DNA of 64,000 nucleotides. It comes from Ensifer sp. PDNC004 (GTDB taxonomy: Bacteria > Pseudomonadota > Alphaproteobacteria > Rhizobiales > Rhizobiaceae). Positions 1 to 8,945 of this stretch are shown here, piece by piece (position 1 is the stretch's first letter; every line of letters begins with the position of its first letter). The notes under the pieces were generated by a model that was given only the letters and a program-made list of their open reading frames with translations, was not told where the DNA came from and did not search any database. The stretch lies in NCBI RefSeq assembly GCF_016919405.1, contig NZ_CP070353.1:3374501-3438500 (forward strand), in the 5' to 3' direction. Position numbers and translations under genes: made by a program.

Positions 1-1732
1 GTTGCTCGAGAAAGCGCGCCCATTTCCAGGAGAGCGTTACCAGCACGCGCTCGAAGATGCGCTGGCCATGCAGCAGGCGGAAGACCGGCGGCCCTTCGAC
101 GCTGGTGGCGAGATAGTTGCGCATCAGGAAATAGAGGCCGACACCGCCGGCAAGCGCGACGAAGCTCATGATCAGCGGTAGGTTCCAGCCGTGCCAGACC
201 GACAGGCTGTAATAGGGCGTGTTGGCACCGAGAATGGAGACGACCGCCGTGTGCAGGAATGGGCCGATGGTGATCGCCGGGATAATGCCGACGACGAGGC
301 AGGCAAGCACCAGGAACTCGATCGGCACGCGCATCCAGCGCGGCGGCTCGTGAGGCACCTTCGGCAGGTCCTCCGGCGTCTTGCCGAAGAAGACGCTGTG
401 GATGAAGCGCAGCGAATAGGTGACCGCGAACATGCCGGCGAGCGTCGCGACATAGGGCGTCATCGTGTCGAGAATATTGGCCTGGTGCGTTTCGATCGCT
501 TCGGCGAAGAACATTTCCTTGGAGATGAAGCCGTTCAAGAGCGGCACGCCGGCCATGGCCGCGCTCGCGACCATGGCGAGCACCGCCGTTCCAGGCATGT
601 ACCTGATCAGCCCTCCGAGCTTGCGCATGTCGCGCGTTCCGGTCTCGTGGTCGATGATGCCGGCCGCCATGAACAGCGACGCCTTGAAGGTCGCGTGGTT
701 GACGATGTGGAAGACTGCGGCGACGGCGGCCAGCGGGCTGCCGAGGCTCAGGAGCACGGTGATCAGGCCGAGATGGCTGATGGTGGAATAGGCGAGCAGG
801 CCTTTGAGGTCCTGCTGGAAGATGGCGAAATAGGCGCCGAGCAGCAGCGTCGAAAGACCGGCAAGGCCGACGATCCAGAACCAGGCTTCGGTGCCGGCCA
901 TGACCGGCCAGAGGCGCGCCAGCAGGAAGACGCCGGCCTTCACCATTGTTGCCGAGTGCAGGTAGGCCGAGACCGGCGTCGGCGCCGACATGGCGTGCGG
1001 CAGCCAGAAATGGAACGGGAACTGCGCGCTCTTCGTCAGCGCGCCGAGCAGCACCAGGATCAAGACCGGCATGTAGAGCGGCGAGTTGCGGATGAGGTCG
1101 CCGGAGGCGAGCACGACGTCGAGATCGTAGCTGCCGACGATGCGGCCCATCAGAAGCAGGCCGACGAGCATGCAGAGGCCGCCGGTGCCGGTCACCGTCA
1201 GCGCCATGCGTGCGCCGTCACGGGCGTGCGCATTGTGGTGCCAGTAGCCGATCAATAGGAAGGAGACGATGCTCGTCAGTTCCCAGAAGACGGCGAGCAG
1301 GATGAGATTGCCTGAAAGCACGACGCCGAGCATCGAGCCCATGAAGGCGAGGAACAGCGACAGGAAGCGCGGCACCGGGTCTTCCGCCGCCATGTAGTAG
1401 CGGGCGTAAAGCACCACAAGCACGCCGATCGCGGTCACCAGAACCGTGAAGAGCCAGGCGAATCCGTCCATCCGGAGCGTGAAGTTGAGGCCGAGTTCCG
1501 GAAGCCAGGCGATGTCGTAGCGCAGGACGCCGCCGGAGGTGACGAAGGGATAGAGACCGGCGGCGACGAGCAAACACAGGAGCGCGATCGCTCCTGCAAA
1601 CCAGGCTGTCGCACCGCGCTGATCGGGCGGAAAGAAGATTGCAAGGAGGCTTCCCGCAAATGGGGCGAGAATGAAGACAGAAAGCAATTTTCCCGCGTAT
1701 TCGATCGTACCGTTCCCTTCGTTCGGGTTCAT
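1..1732 (-). CDS. phaA: PhaA/MrpA-type monovalent cation/H+ antiporter subunit A (partial, C-terminus outside window)
   Basis: This reading frame runs uninterrupted from an ATG at 1732 to the window edge and encodes the first 577 residues of a polytopic membrane protein. It carries the NuoL/MrpA proton-channel core. The conserved FWELTS glutamate is at about residue 151, and a KSAQFPFHFWLP segment followed by SAPTPVSAYLHSATMVKAG lies around residues 230-265, which is diagnostic of the Mrp A subunit. The family (PhaAB in Sinorhizobium) exchanges K+ or Na+ for H+ across the inner membrane and supports pH adaptation. The remaining pha genes should lie to the left of the window. No good Shine-Dalgarno precedes the chosen ATG, and a TTG at residue 16 is a possible alternative start. 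The family assignment is firm; the transported ion is inferred. Confidence 0.9.
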   Translation of the reverse strand, partial: MNPNEGNGTIEYAGKLLSVFILAPFAGSLLAIFFPPDQRGATAWFAGAIALLCLLVAAGLYPFVTSGGVLRYDIAWLPELGLNFTLRMDGFAWLFTVLVTAIGVLVVLYARYYMAAEDPVPRFLSLFLAFMGSMLGVVLSGNLILLAVFWELTSIVSFLLIGYWHHNAHARDGARMALTVTGTGGLCMLVGLLLMGRIVGSYDLDVVLASGDLIRNSPLYMPVLILVLLGALTKSAQFPFHFWLPHAMSAPTPVSAYLHSATMVKAGVFLLARLWPVMAGTEAWFWIVGLAGLSTLLLGAYFAIFQQDLKGLLAYSTISHLGLITVLLSLGSPLAAVAAVFHIVNHATFKASLFMAAGIIDHETGTRDMRKLGGLIRYMPGTAVLAMVASAAMAGVPLLNGFISKEMFFAEAIETHQANILDTMTPYVATLAGMFAVTYSLRFIHSVFFGKTPEDLPKVPHEPPRWMRVPIEFLVLACLVVGIIPAITIGPFLHTAVVSILGANTPYYSLSVWHGWNLPLIMSFVALAGGVGLYFLMRNYLATSVEGPPVFRLLHGQRIFERVLVTLSWKWARFLEQ

Positions 1733-1798
1733 GGAGAGCGGGCACCCGAGCGCCGTGCTTTCCGAAAGAATGCACAGGAAACGCACCAGAATTTTGAT

Positions 1799-1852
1799 TC
1801 TAGAGCATCTTTTCCGCTTTCAGTGGTTCCACTTGAAGCGGGACACTCTAGA
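1799..1852. repeat. Imperfect long inverted repeat (rhizobial-type intergenic palindrome)
   Basis: The segment begins TCTAGAG and ends CTCTAGA. Inside are complementary TTCCGCTTT and GAAGCGGGA arms and a central AGTGG-TT-CCACT stem, so the whole 54 bp folds into one long hairpin. It lies in the 284-bp gap between the antiporter gene and the GGDEF-EAL gene; no gene is seen in that gap. It looks like a dispersed palindromic element, but there is only one copy in the window. Confidence 0.6.
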
Positions 1853-2016
1853 GGCCCGAAAGGGCGGTCGCATCAGCGACTGCCGCAGGTGATGCCGCCA
1901 TTCCCATGAAGCGGAGGCAGGCAATTGTTTTTATGGCGATTCGCGGCAGGGCTGCCAAGCCTCAGGCCTGCGAAAAATGCACGCACCCGCGTTTTTAACA
2001 GGCGCCGAAGCCTATC

Positions 2017-4704
2017 TCAGGCTGCCAGCCACCGGCGCTCGAAGGCGAAGGTCGCAAGGTCGTTGGCGCTCATGGGCCGCGCGAAGGCATAACCTTGCAG
2101 CCCGTGGCAGCCGAGTTCCTTCAGGATGGCAGCGTGTTCGATGGTCTCGACGCCTTCGGCGATTACCTCGATGCCGAGCGAGGTGCCGATATCGATGATG
2201 GACTCGACCAGGCGTTTTTCGGCCGGCGACTTCAGGATCGGCAAGACGAGCTGGCGGTCGATCTTCAAGCGCCGCGGCGTCAGCTTCAAGAGGCTGACGA
2301 TGGATGCATAGCCGGTGCCGAAATCGTCGATCTCGATGTCGATGCCGAGCCCCTTGATCCGACGGATGTTCGACAGAACCGTCATGTCGCTCTCGTCGAA
2401 GGAGATCGATTCCAACAGTTCGAACGACAGGCGGCCCGCCGGGATCTGCAACTGCTCCAGGCGCTCGATCAGATTTTCGTCGTGAAGCCGCGCATAGGAG
2501 AGATTGACCGAGACCTTGGGGATATGAATGCCGCTCGCTTCCCAGCGGTAGATCTGGAACAGCGCCTGCTCCAGGATCGCCTGGTCGATCGAGGCCACGA
2601 CGTTGATGTCTTCGGCCGTCTTCAGGAACGTGTGCGGACCAAGCAGGCCCTTGGTCGGATGATCCCAGCGCGCCAGCGCCTCGACACCGATAATGTCCAG
2701 CGAGCGCGGACAGAACTGCGGCTGGAAATGCGCGATGAACTCGTTGTGCTCGAGCCCGCGCAGGATCTCGTCGGCGGTCTGCTTGGTCTTGAAGACGGCC
2801 GTCTTCAGTTCGCCGGTAAAGATCTCGTGCCGGTTGCGGCCGCGGCGCTTGGCTTCATAGAGCGCAATGTCGGCATTGACGAGCACGTGCGACAGCTCTT
2901 CGTTCGCCTGGTTCTGGGCGGCGATGCCGATGCTGACGCCGATGCGGCACTCCTGGTCCTTGTAGCGGACGGGCACGCTCATTGCCTCGATGATGCGCGA
3001 CGCCAGCCGGGCGTCCGGCTCCATGCCGCCATCCTGGCGGACGAGGACGAATTCGTCGCCGCCGATGCGGGCGACGAAGTCCTTTTCGTCGGCATTGCCG
3101 CGCAGCAGTTCGGCGGCATGCCTGAGGATCTCGTCGCCGGCCGCGTGGCCGAGCGTATCGTTGATCTGCTTGAACCGGTCGAGATCCATGTGGAAGATGC
3201 TGAGCTTCGCCTCGCGCGCGAAATGCCGGTCGCGCTCAGCCAGGACCTGGTCGAGGAACCGGCGGTTCGGCAGGCCGGTCAGCGGATCGTGCAGCGCGTT
3301 GAACTCCATACGGTGGCGCGCCGCTTCGAGCTCGACGCTGTGCGCCTCGGCCGTGCGCTTGGCTTCGAAAAGCGTTTCGCGGGTCTCGAAGTCGGCGGTC
3401 ACGTCCCAGTTGACCCCGACGATCTTCCGGTGGCCGTCGGCGCCGATATAGAAGGAACCGTTGGCCCGGATGTGGCGCGTGCCGCCGTCGGGCAGGCGGA
3501 TGCGGAAGTCGGAATTGTAGGCGAGCCCGGATTCCAGCGCCTCGGCAAATTCCCGTTCGGCGCGCTCGAGATCGTCCGGGTGCAGCGTGTCCTTCCAGTC
3601 GTCGTAGGCCTGCCGCAACGATGCCGTCCGCCCATAGAGCTCCTTGGTCCGATCGTCCCAGAGGAGCTTCCTGCTGGCGACGTCGAGTTCCCAGATACCG
3701 ATCTGGGAGGAGTCGAGCGCGATCTTCAGCCGATGGGAGAGCTCCTGGAGTTGCGCCTTGCTGTGCCTGAGGGCACGAATGTTGCCTTGCCGCTCGCTCA
3801 GGAGGCGCCCGGTCAACACCATCGGCAGGATGATCATCAGGCCGCCGATGACGATGAGGCCGCGAATGAGCCAGGCATTGCCAGCCGTCGTCGGCCAGCC
3901 GCCTTTTGGAACGGCGGCGATATGCCAGGAGCCACCGGGCAGAAACACGGTCATTTCGACCGGTGCATCGCGGAAAATGTTTGCGTCGCCGTAAAAGACC
4001 GGACCCTGCGCGCCCGTGCCGTCTCGACCGGCAATGGCGACGTCGATGCCGAGTTCATCGGAAGAAAGGCCGCTGTCGCGATAGAGCCGGTCCACGTCGA
4101 TGATGGCCGAGACGATGCCCCAGAAGCGGTTGCTGCCGCCGCCCGCATCGATCGACACGGGGAAGCGGCCGATCAGGCCCTTGCCGCCCTGGACGAGATC
4201 GACAGGCCCGGCAAGTACCATCTGGCCGGTGTCCTTTACACGCATGACGGCGGCGCGCTGCGCCTCGTTCTTGCGATAGTCGAGGCCGAGTGCGCGGCGA
4301 TTTTGTTCGAGCGGATAGACGAGCGAGACGATCAGATTGGGCGCAGCGGCGATGCTGCGCAATTGCGAGCGCTCGGTGAAGACACTGCGCGCCAGAGCGG
4401 CGAAACGCGGCTGGTCCATCGCCGGCTCGGTGACCAGGGTGCCGATCAGCCCGCGAACGAGCTGGACGTTGCCATTGACGTTGGCCTCGAGCTTGGAGCG
4501 GATGGGGTTGAGTTCCTCGGCGACGCGTGCGCGCTGGCGCGCCTCGTCGACCACCTGGTTCTGGTTGTCCGCAAGGATGCCGGCGACCAGAACCACGAAG
4601 GCGGCGATGATCGCCGGAAGATAGCTCGGCGTCAAAACCCTGGAGAGCCTCTTCATTCCGAGGTTGAAAGCATGTCTGGCAGGCACGAAACACCCCGGCG
4701 GCAC
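2017..4704 (-). CDS. Membrane-anchored CHASE-PAS-GGDEF-EAL cyclic-di-GMP turnover protein
   Basis: The 895-residue protein has an N-terminal membrane segment (about residues 28-45), a periplasmic CHASE-type sensor region (about 60-260), a second membrane segment (about 279-298), a PAS domain (about 326-440), a GGDEF domain with intact GGDEF at 549-553, and an EAL domain with EAL at about 675-677. Other EAL catalytic signatures are also present, including a DDFGTGYAS loop near 793. No RxxD inhibitory site is visible before GGDEF. Both diguanylate cyclase and phosphodiesterase activity are therefore possible, probably controlled by a ligand sensed outside the membrane. An ATG at 4656 (residue 17, MKRLSRV) is a likely alternative start because the first 16 residues look non-membrane and atypical. 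Confidence 0.93.
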   Translation of the reverse strand: MPPGCFVPARHAFNLGMKRLSRVLTPSYLPAIIAAFVVLVAGILADNQNQVVDEARQRARVAEELNPIRSKLEANVNGNVQLVRGLIGTLVTEPAMDQPRFAALARSVFTERSQLRSIAAAPNLIVSLVYPLEQNRRALGLDYRKNEAQRAAVMRVKDTGQMVLAGPVDLVQGGKGLIGRFPVSIDAGGGSNRFWGIVSAIIDVDRLYRDSGLSSDELGIDVAIAGRDGTGAQGPVFYGDANIFRDAPVEMTVFLPGGSWHIAAVPKGGWPTTAGNAWLIRGLIVIGGLMIILPMVLTGRLLSERQGNIRALRHSKAQLQELSHRLKIALDSSQIGIWELDVASRKLLWDDRTKELYGRTASLRQAYDDWKDTLHPDDLERAEREFAEALESGLAYNSDFRIRLPDGGTRHIRANGSFYIGADGHRKIVGVNWDVTADFETRETLFEAKRTAEAHSVELEAARHRMEFNALHDPLTGLPNRRFLDQVLAERDRHFAREAKLSIFHMDLDRFKQINDTLGHAAGDEILRHAAELLRGNADEKDFVARIGGDEFVLVRQDGGMEPDARLASRIIEAMSVPVRYKDQECRIGVSIGIAAQNQANEELSHVLVNADIALYEAKRRGRNRHEIFTGELKTAVFKTKQTADEILRGLEHNEFIAHFQPQFCPRSLDIIGVEALARWDHPTKGLLGPHTFLKTAEDINVVASIDQAILEQALFQIYRWEASGIHIPKVSVNLSYARLHDENLIERLEQLQIPAGRLSFELLESISFDESDMTVLSNIRRIKGLGIDIEIDDFGTGYASIVSLLKLTPRRLKIDRQLVLPILKSPAEKRLVESIIDIGTSLGIEVIAEGVETIEHAAILKELGCHGLQGYAFARPMSANDLATFAFERRWLAA

Positions 4705-4788
4705 GCGAATGGCTATGTCTTGAGCCGGATAATCCCAAAAGGGTCTTAATAAACCTTGTTTTAGGTTCCGCTTTTATTCCTTCGTGTC

Positions 4789-4974
4789 TCAGTCACCTTT
4801 GCGCTCGGGCAGCTTCTTGTGCTTGGTTTCTGCAAGCTCTTCGAGTTCACCTTCGCTCATAGATTTTTCCATCTCGCGCGACGCGCCCTTGAGGCTGGAT
4901 TTCTTGACGTCGCCGCGCTTGGCGGCAAGGGCAGCGCCGGCTGCACGCTGCTGGGCTTTCGATTTGGCTGGCAT
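4789..4974 (-). CDS. DUF3008 family small basic protein
   Basis: The 61-residue protein begins MPAKSKAQQRAAGAALAAKR and ends in a charged Lys/Glu-rich tail. This matches, as I recall it, the DUF3008 family of small conserved alphaproteobacterial proteins of unknown function. The ATG at 4974 is chosen over an upstream in-frame start at 5022 because an AAGG Shine-Dalgarno lies about 9 nt before it and the family begins MPAKSKAQ. It follows the DNA ligase gene on the same strand with a gap of about 90 bp. The sequence is highly charged, with no membrane segment or signal peptide, so a cytoplasmic and perhaps nucleic-acid-associated role is only a guess. Confidence 0.8.
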   Translation of the reverse strand: MPAKSKAQQRAAGAALAAKRGDVKKSSLKGASREMEKSMSEGELEELAETKHKKLPERKGD

Positions 4975-5065
4975 GGCACATTGCCTTTCGGTTGGGCCTT
5001 TCGGTTGGTTGCCCGGTCCCAACGCGCAGCCGTCGTCAGTGTTCCCTCAATCTTTGCAGGCGCTC

Positions 5066-6685
5066 CTATGTGCTCTCTCGCGCCTCGATCATCGCCTGCA
5101 GCGTCTCCAGCCGGTCGGCGTCACGCGGCAGCTTGTCCTGTCTCAGGCGCGCGATGCGCGGGAAGCGCATGGCGACGCCCGACTTGTGGCGGCTCGAGCG
5201 GTTGATACCCTCGAAGGCGACCTCGACGACGAAACCGAAATCGGGTTCCGCCCTCACGGCCCGCACCGGGCCGAAGCGTTCGGTCGTGTTGTCCCGGACG
5301 AAGCGGTCGAGGATTTCGAGTTCCGCATCGGTGAAGCCGAAATAGGCCTTGCCGACGGGCACCAGCGTTTCCTTGCCCTCGATGTCGGTCCAGACGCCGA
5401 AGGTGTAGTCGGAGTAATAGCTCGAGCGCTTGCCGTGGCCGCGCTGGGCATACATCAGCACCGCGTCGATATTGAAGGGCGCGCGCTTCCACTTGAACCA
5501 CGGGCCTTTGGCGCGGCCCGGCGTATAGGGCGAATCCAGCCGTTTCAGCATGATGCCTTCGATGACGCGATCCGGCGGATCGGCGCGCAGCCGGTCGAGT
5601 TCTTCCCAGGACGAGAAGGGCACCAGCGGCGAGAGGTCGAAATGCTGCGGCGAGGCGCGCTCGACGAGACCGGCGAGCATTGCTCTCCTTGCGGCGAAGT
5701 CCAGCGGGCGAACGTCCTCTTCGCCTGAGAAGAGAATGTCATAGGCGCGAACGAAAGCGGGATAGGTTTCGATGAGCTTGTGGCTGACCGTCTTGCGGTT
5801 CAGCCGTTGCTGCAGGTCGGCGAAGGTTCGCGTTGCACGATTGGTGCGCGCGGTGCCGCCGACCAGCAGTTCGCCGTCGATCACTCCGGTAAAGTCGGCG
5901 GCTTCCAGCACATCGGGAAAGGCGCCGGAAATCTCGTCGCCGCTGCGGGAATAGAGCCGGCGCACACCGCCGATGTTGGCAAGCTGAACGCGGATGCCGT
6001 CCCACTTCCATTCGGCGGCAAAATCCTTTGGTTCGAGCCCGTCGAGATCGCCGTCGCCGACGGGGTTGGCGAGCATGACCGGGTGGAAGACGGCCGGCGT
6101 CGAAAGAGCGGGCTTCTCCGCCTCTCCCGAAAGCCAGCGGAAGAGCGGCAGGTAGGGCGGCGACAGGCCGTGCCAGAGGGTCTCGATCTCGGCGACGTCC
6201 TGGCCGCCCATGTCGGCGAGCGCCTGCTTGGCGAGCTTGGCTGAAACGCCGATGCGAAGGCCTCCCGTCACCAGCTTGAGGAAGGCGAAGCGCGCCGAGG
6301 TGTCCAATCGGTCGAGCATGTCGCGAACGACGCCGCGCACATCGGCGCGTCCGGTCCTTTGCAGGCGCTCGATGGCCTCGCCAAGCGGAATGTCCGCCTC
6401 CACGGTGCCGGCAGGCGGCTCCCAGACGAGCGAAACCGTTTCGGCAAGGTCGCCGACATAATCGTAGGAATACTGGAAAAGCACCGCGTCCATGCGTTCG
6501 AGCAGGAGGTCGCGGATCATCGCCGGTTTGACGGCGTTGAGCGACAGCGTGCCGGCGATTGCGGCAAGCGCATAGCCGCGATCGGGGTCCGGCGCGGTGC
6601 GGAAGTAATCGACAAGCAGGCGGATCTTGGCGTTGCGCTGCGGGCTGAGGACGAGGCGGTCGAGCAGTTCGGCGAAAGCGCGCAT
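5066..6685 (-). CDS. Ligase-associated system ATP-dependent DNA ligase
   Basis: The 539-residue protein is a full-length bacterial ATP-dependent DNA ligase. An N-terminal DNA-binding domain covers about residues 1-195. The adenylation motif KWDG has its nucleotidyl-accepting lysine at K227, and an OB-fold domain occupies the C-terminus, including the VEVAFEGI segment near the end. It is encoded 3 nt downstream of the metallo-beta-lactamase-fold exonuclease, an arrangement typical of the ligase-associated DNA repair module that also usually contains an Lhr-like helicase and a metallophosphoesterase. Those two partners are not adjacent here. The enzyme should seal nicks using ATP, separately from the NAD-dependent replicative ligase. 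The family call is strong; the exact repair pathway is inferred. Confidence 0.95.
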   Translation of the reverse strand: MRAFAELLDRLVLSPQRNAKIRLLVDYFRTAPDPDRGYALAAIAGTLSLNAVKPAMIRDLLLERMDAVLFQYSYDYVGDLAETVSLVWEPPAGTVEADIPLGEAIERLQRTGRADVRGVVRDMLDRLDTSARFAFLKLVTGGLRIGVSAKLAKQALADMGGQDVAEIETLWHGLSPPYLPLFRWLSGEAEKPALSTPAVFHPVMLANPVGDGDLDGLEPKDFAAEWKWDGIRVQLANIGGVRRLYSRSGDEISGAFPDVLEAADFTGVIDGELLVGGTARTNRATRTFADLQQRLNRKTVSHKLIETYPAFVRAYDILFSGEEDVRPLDFAARRAMLAGLVERASPQHFDLSPLVPFSSWEELDRLRADPPDRVIEGIMLKRLDSPYTPGRAKGPWFKWKRAPFNIDAVLMYAQRGHGKRSSYYSDYTFGVWTDIEGKETLVPVGKAYFGFTDAELEILDRFVRDNTTERFGPVRAVRAEPDFGFVVEVAFEGINRSSRHKSGVAMRFPRIARLRQDKLPRDADRLETLQAMIEAREST

Positions 6686-6688
6686 CCG

Positions 6689-7699
6689 TCACTCTCCCTC
6701 GTCGTCGTAGCCGACGAGATGCAGCGGACGGGCGGCGATGCCCTTGAGCTCGCACCAGCGCACCAGTGCCTCCTCCCGACCGTGCGTGACCCAGACTTCG
6801 GCCGGCTCAATTTCGGTAATCGTCGCCGTCAGTTCGGCCCAATCGCAATGGTCGGAGATGATCAAGGGCAGCTCGACGCCGCGCTGTTTTGCCCTTTGCC
6901 GGATCAGCATCCAGCCGGAAGCGAAGCTGGCAATCGGGTCGGAGAAGCGCCGCGACCAGCGATCGGCGAAGGCGGCGGGCGGGCCGATCACGATTGTGCC
7001 CCTGAAATCCTGCTTGTCGTCGGCTGCAAGCGTTGCCGGGCGCAGGTCGCCAAGGTCGACGCCCTGGCTCTGATAGTAGTCGCACAGCCGTTGCAGGGCG
7101 CCATGGATGAAGATCGGCTGGTGATACCCCCCTTCGCGCAGCAGCGCGATCACCCGCTGCGCCTTGCCCAGCGCATAGGCGCCGACCACATGGGTGCGCT
7201 CGGGGAATTGCGCGAGCGACGTCAGCAATTTGCTCGTTTCCGCGCGGTCGTCCGGGTGATGGAAGACCGGCAGGCCGAAGGTCGCTTCGGTGATGAAGAC
7301 ATCGCAGGCGACCGGCTCGAAGCCGGCGCAGGTCGGGTCCCGCCGTCGCTTATAATCGCCAGATACCACGATGCGCGTGCCGTCTGTGCGAACGGAGATC
7401 TGCGCCGAGCCGAGCACGTGGCCGGCAGGATAAAAGCCCACCTCGACGCCATTGACGGTGAGCGTTTCGCCAAGGGCGATCGGCTGGCTCGTGCCGCAGA
7501 AGTCGTCCCCATAGCGGATGCGCATGATGTCCAGGGTCTCGCGGGTGGCGAGCACCTGGCCATGGCCGGCGCGGGCATGGTCGGAATGTCCGTGGGTGAT
7601 CAGCGCCCTTTCGACCGGTTGAACCGGGTCGATGTAGAAGTCACCGATCGGGCAATAGAGGCCTTTGGGGGCGGGATAGAGCAGGGCATCCGGTTTCAT
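6689..7699 (-). CDS. Ligase-associated DNA exonuclease (metallo-beta-lactamase/beta-CASP fold)
   Basis: The 336-residue product has the metal-binding motif HGHSDHARAGH near the N-terminus and a C-terminal beta-CASP-like part containing a DHCDW segment and an EVWVTHG block. This matches the ligase-associated exonuclease family related to SNM1/Pso2 nucleases. Such proteins process DNA ends before ligation, which fits the ligase encoded immediately downstream; the two form an operon with a 3-nt gap. A GTG at 7726 gives nine more residues, but the ATG at 7699 starts directly before the conserved PDALLYPAPKGLYCP region and is preferred. No clear Shine-Dalgarno is visible for either start. Confidence 0.93.
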   Translation of the reverse strand: MKPDALLYPAPKGLYCPIGDFYIDPVQPVERALITHGHSDHARAGHGQVLATRETLDIMRIRYGDDFCGTSQPIALGETLTVNGVEVGFYPAGHVLGSAQISVRTDGTRIVVSGDYKRRRDPTCAGFEPVACDVFITEATFGLPVFHHPDDRAETSKLLTSLAQFPERTHVVGAYALGKAQRVIALLREGGYHQPIFIHGALQRLCDYYQSQGVDLGDLRPATLAADDKQDFRGTIVIGPPAAFADRWSRRFSDPIASFASGWMLIRQRAKQRGVELPLIISDHCDWAELTATITEIEPAEVWVTHGREEALVRWCELKGIAARPLHLVGYDDEGE

Positions 7700-7754
7700 G
7701 GACTGAAAGATAGCCGGCGAATGCACATTCGCCAGCCGTCTTGTTCAAGTTTTT

Positions 7755-7780
7755 CGAGGCGCAACATTTGCTGCGCCTCG
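7755..7780. other. 9-bp-stem hairpin between nucleoside hydrolase and exonuclease genes
   Basis: CGAGGCGCA pairs perfectly with TGCGCCTCG across an 8-nt loop. It lies just after the nucleoside hydrolase stop codon on the minus strand, but adenines rather than thymines follow in that orientation. It may stabilise the 3' end rather than act as a canonical intrinsic terminator. Confidence 0.45.
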
Positions 7781-7787
7781 ATCCGGT

Positions 7788-8741
7788 TCAACCCGGTAGA
7801 ACCAGCGTGTCGATGATCAGCTTCAGCGTGCGGGCGGCATCGATGTCGATGCAGGCCTTCTGGCTCGGCAGACCGTCCCAGGGGCTCGGCGGGAACAGCC
7901 TGGTGTCGGGGCTCTGGATCGTCTGGCCATCGGCAATGCCGCCGCAGACGACGCGGATCGCGCCGCTTCTGACGGTGAACAGGTCGGGCGCCACGACATA
8001 GGCGCAGGCGCAGCTGTCGTGCACGACCATGCCATCGGGCACGTGCTGCTCGTAGAAGGTGACGTAGAACTTCGAGATGTCAGCGAGCAGCTTGCCGGCG
8101 TCGCCGCCGCGTTCGGCGACATCGGCGATCATCGCCTTTGTCATCACGGTTTGGGTGGTGACGTCGAGACCGACGACGGTGACCGGCCAGGGCGCAGTCA
8201 TGACGACGTCGGCGGCTTCCGGGTCGCCGTGGATGTTGGCTTCGGCAGCCGGCGTGATGTTGCCGTTGACGTCGAAGGCGCCGCCCATGATGACGACTTC
8301 GCGCACGAGCGCTGCGAACTCGGGATCCTCGCGCAGCGCTAGTGCCAGGTTGGTCATGCGGCCAACGGCGATCAGCGTCACTTCGCCGGGATGGGCGCGA
8401 ACGGTGTCGATGATGAAGCGGTGCGCCGGGCGCGGGTCGACCGGCAGGTCGATCGTCTCGGGCACGTCGATATTGCCGAGGCCGTCGTCACCGTGGATGA
8501 AGGTCGGCCAGCCGACATGCGGGCGGTCGGGATTGAAGGTCTTGTCGAGACCCTTGGCGACGGGCGCGCCGATGCCCCAACGCTGCTTCAGGAACAGCGC
8601 GTTGCGCGTCGTGGTTTCGACCGAGGCATTGCCGAAAACGGTGGTGACGCCGATCAGGTCGATGGCCGGGTGACGGTGCAGGAAGAGCAGCGCCATTGCA
8701 TCGTCGATGCCCGGATCCGTATCAAAGATAACTTTATGCAT
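7788..8741 (-). CDS. Nucleoside hydrolase (inosine/uridine-preferring family)
   Basis: The 317-residue protein starts MHKVIFDTDPGIDDAMAL, which contains the DTDPGxDDA calcium-binding signature of nucleoside N-ribohydrolases. A conserved HDSCA segment lies in the C-terminal half. The enzyme cleaves the N-glycosidic bond of ribonucleosides to give ribose and a free base, normally in the cytoplasm for salvage or catabolism. The ATG at 8741 is chosen because it places the signature at the N-terminus as in the family, and a purine-rich AAGAAGAACGAGA tract precedes it. An upstream in-frame start at 8810 would add an atypical basic leader. It stands alone on its strand. Base preference cannot be read from the sequence. 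Confidence 0.93.
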   Translation of the reverse strand: MHKVIFDTDPGIDDAMALLFLHRHPAIDLIGVTTVFGNASVETTTRNALFLKQRWGIGAPVAKGLDKTFNPDRPHVGWPTFIHGDDGLGNIDVPETIDLPVDPRPAHRFIIDTVRAHPGEVTLIAVGRMTNLALALREDPEFAALVREVVIMGGAFDVNGNITPAAEANIHGDPEAADVVMTAPWPVTVVGLDVTTQTVMTKAMIADVAERGGDAGKLLADISKFYVTFYEQHVPDGMVVHDSCACAYVVAPDLFTVRSGAIRVVCGGIADGQTIQSPDTRLFPPSPWDGLPSQKACIDIDAARTLKLIIDTLVLPG

Positions 8742-8945
8742 TCTCGTTCTTCTTTTCTTGTTCTTGTGTTTGACGGCTCGCAATGGAGGCAAGATGGCCG
8801 CGAATGTCAATCGCCCTCCGGGTTGACGCGAGGAGCGGCCGTGGCTCTGTCCATGGTTTCCAAGGGAACATCACCAACGGGGCGAGCATGGCAAGCTTTG
8901 CGTGTGGATGGGAACGGCTCATCCAGTCAACCGGGAGGTAATGTC

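Noticed and set aside
191..1258. 355-codon plus-strand frame opposite the antiporter gene
   Set aside because: The minus-strand frame encodes diagnostic MrpA motifs; the plus-strand translation is a charged shadow.
2095..4749. 884-codon open frame on the plus strand opposite the GGDEF-EAL gene
   Set aside because: It is the mirror of a well-recognised coding gene in GC-rich DNA, and its translation is an Asp/Arg/Val-rich sequence with no family features.
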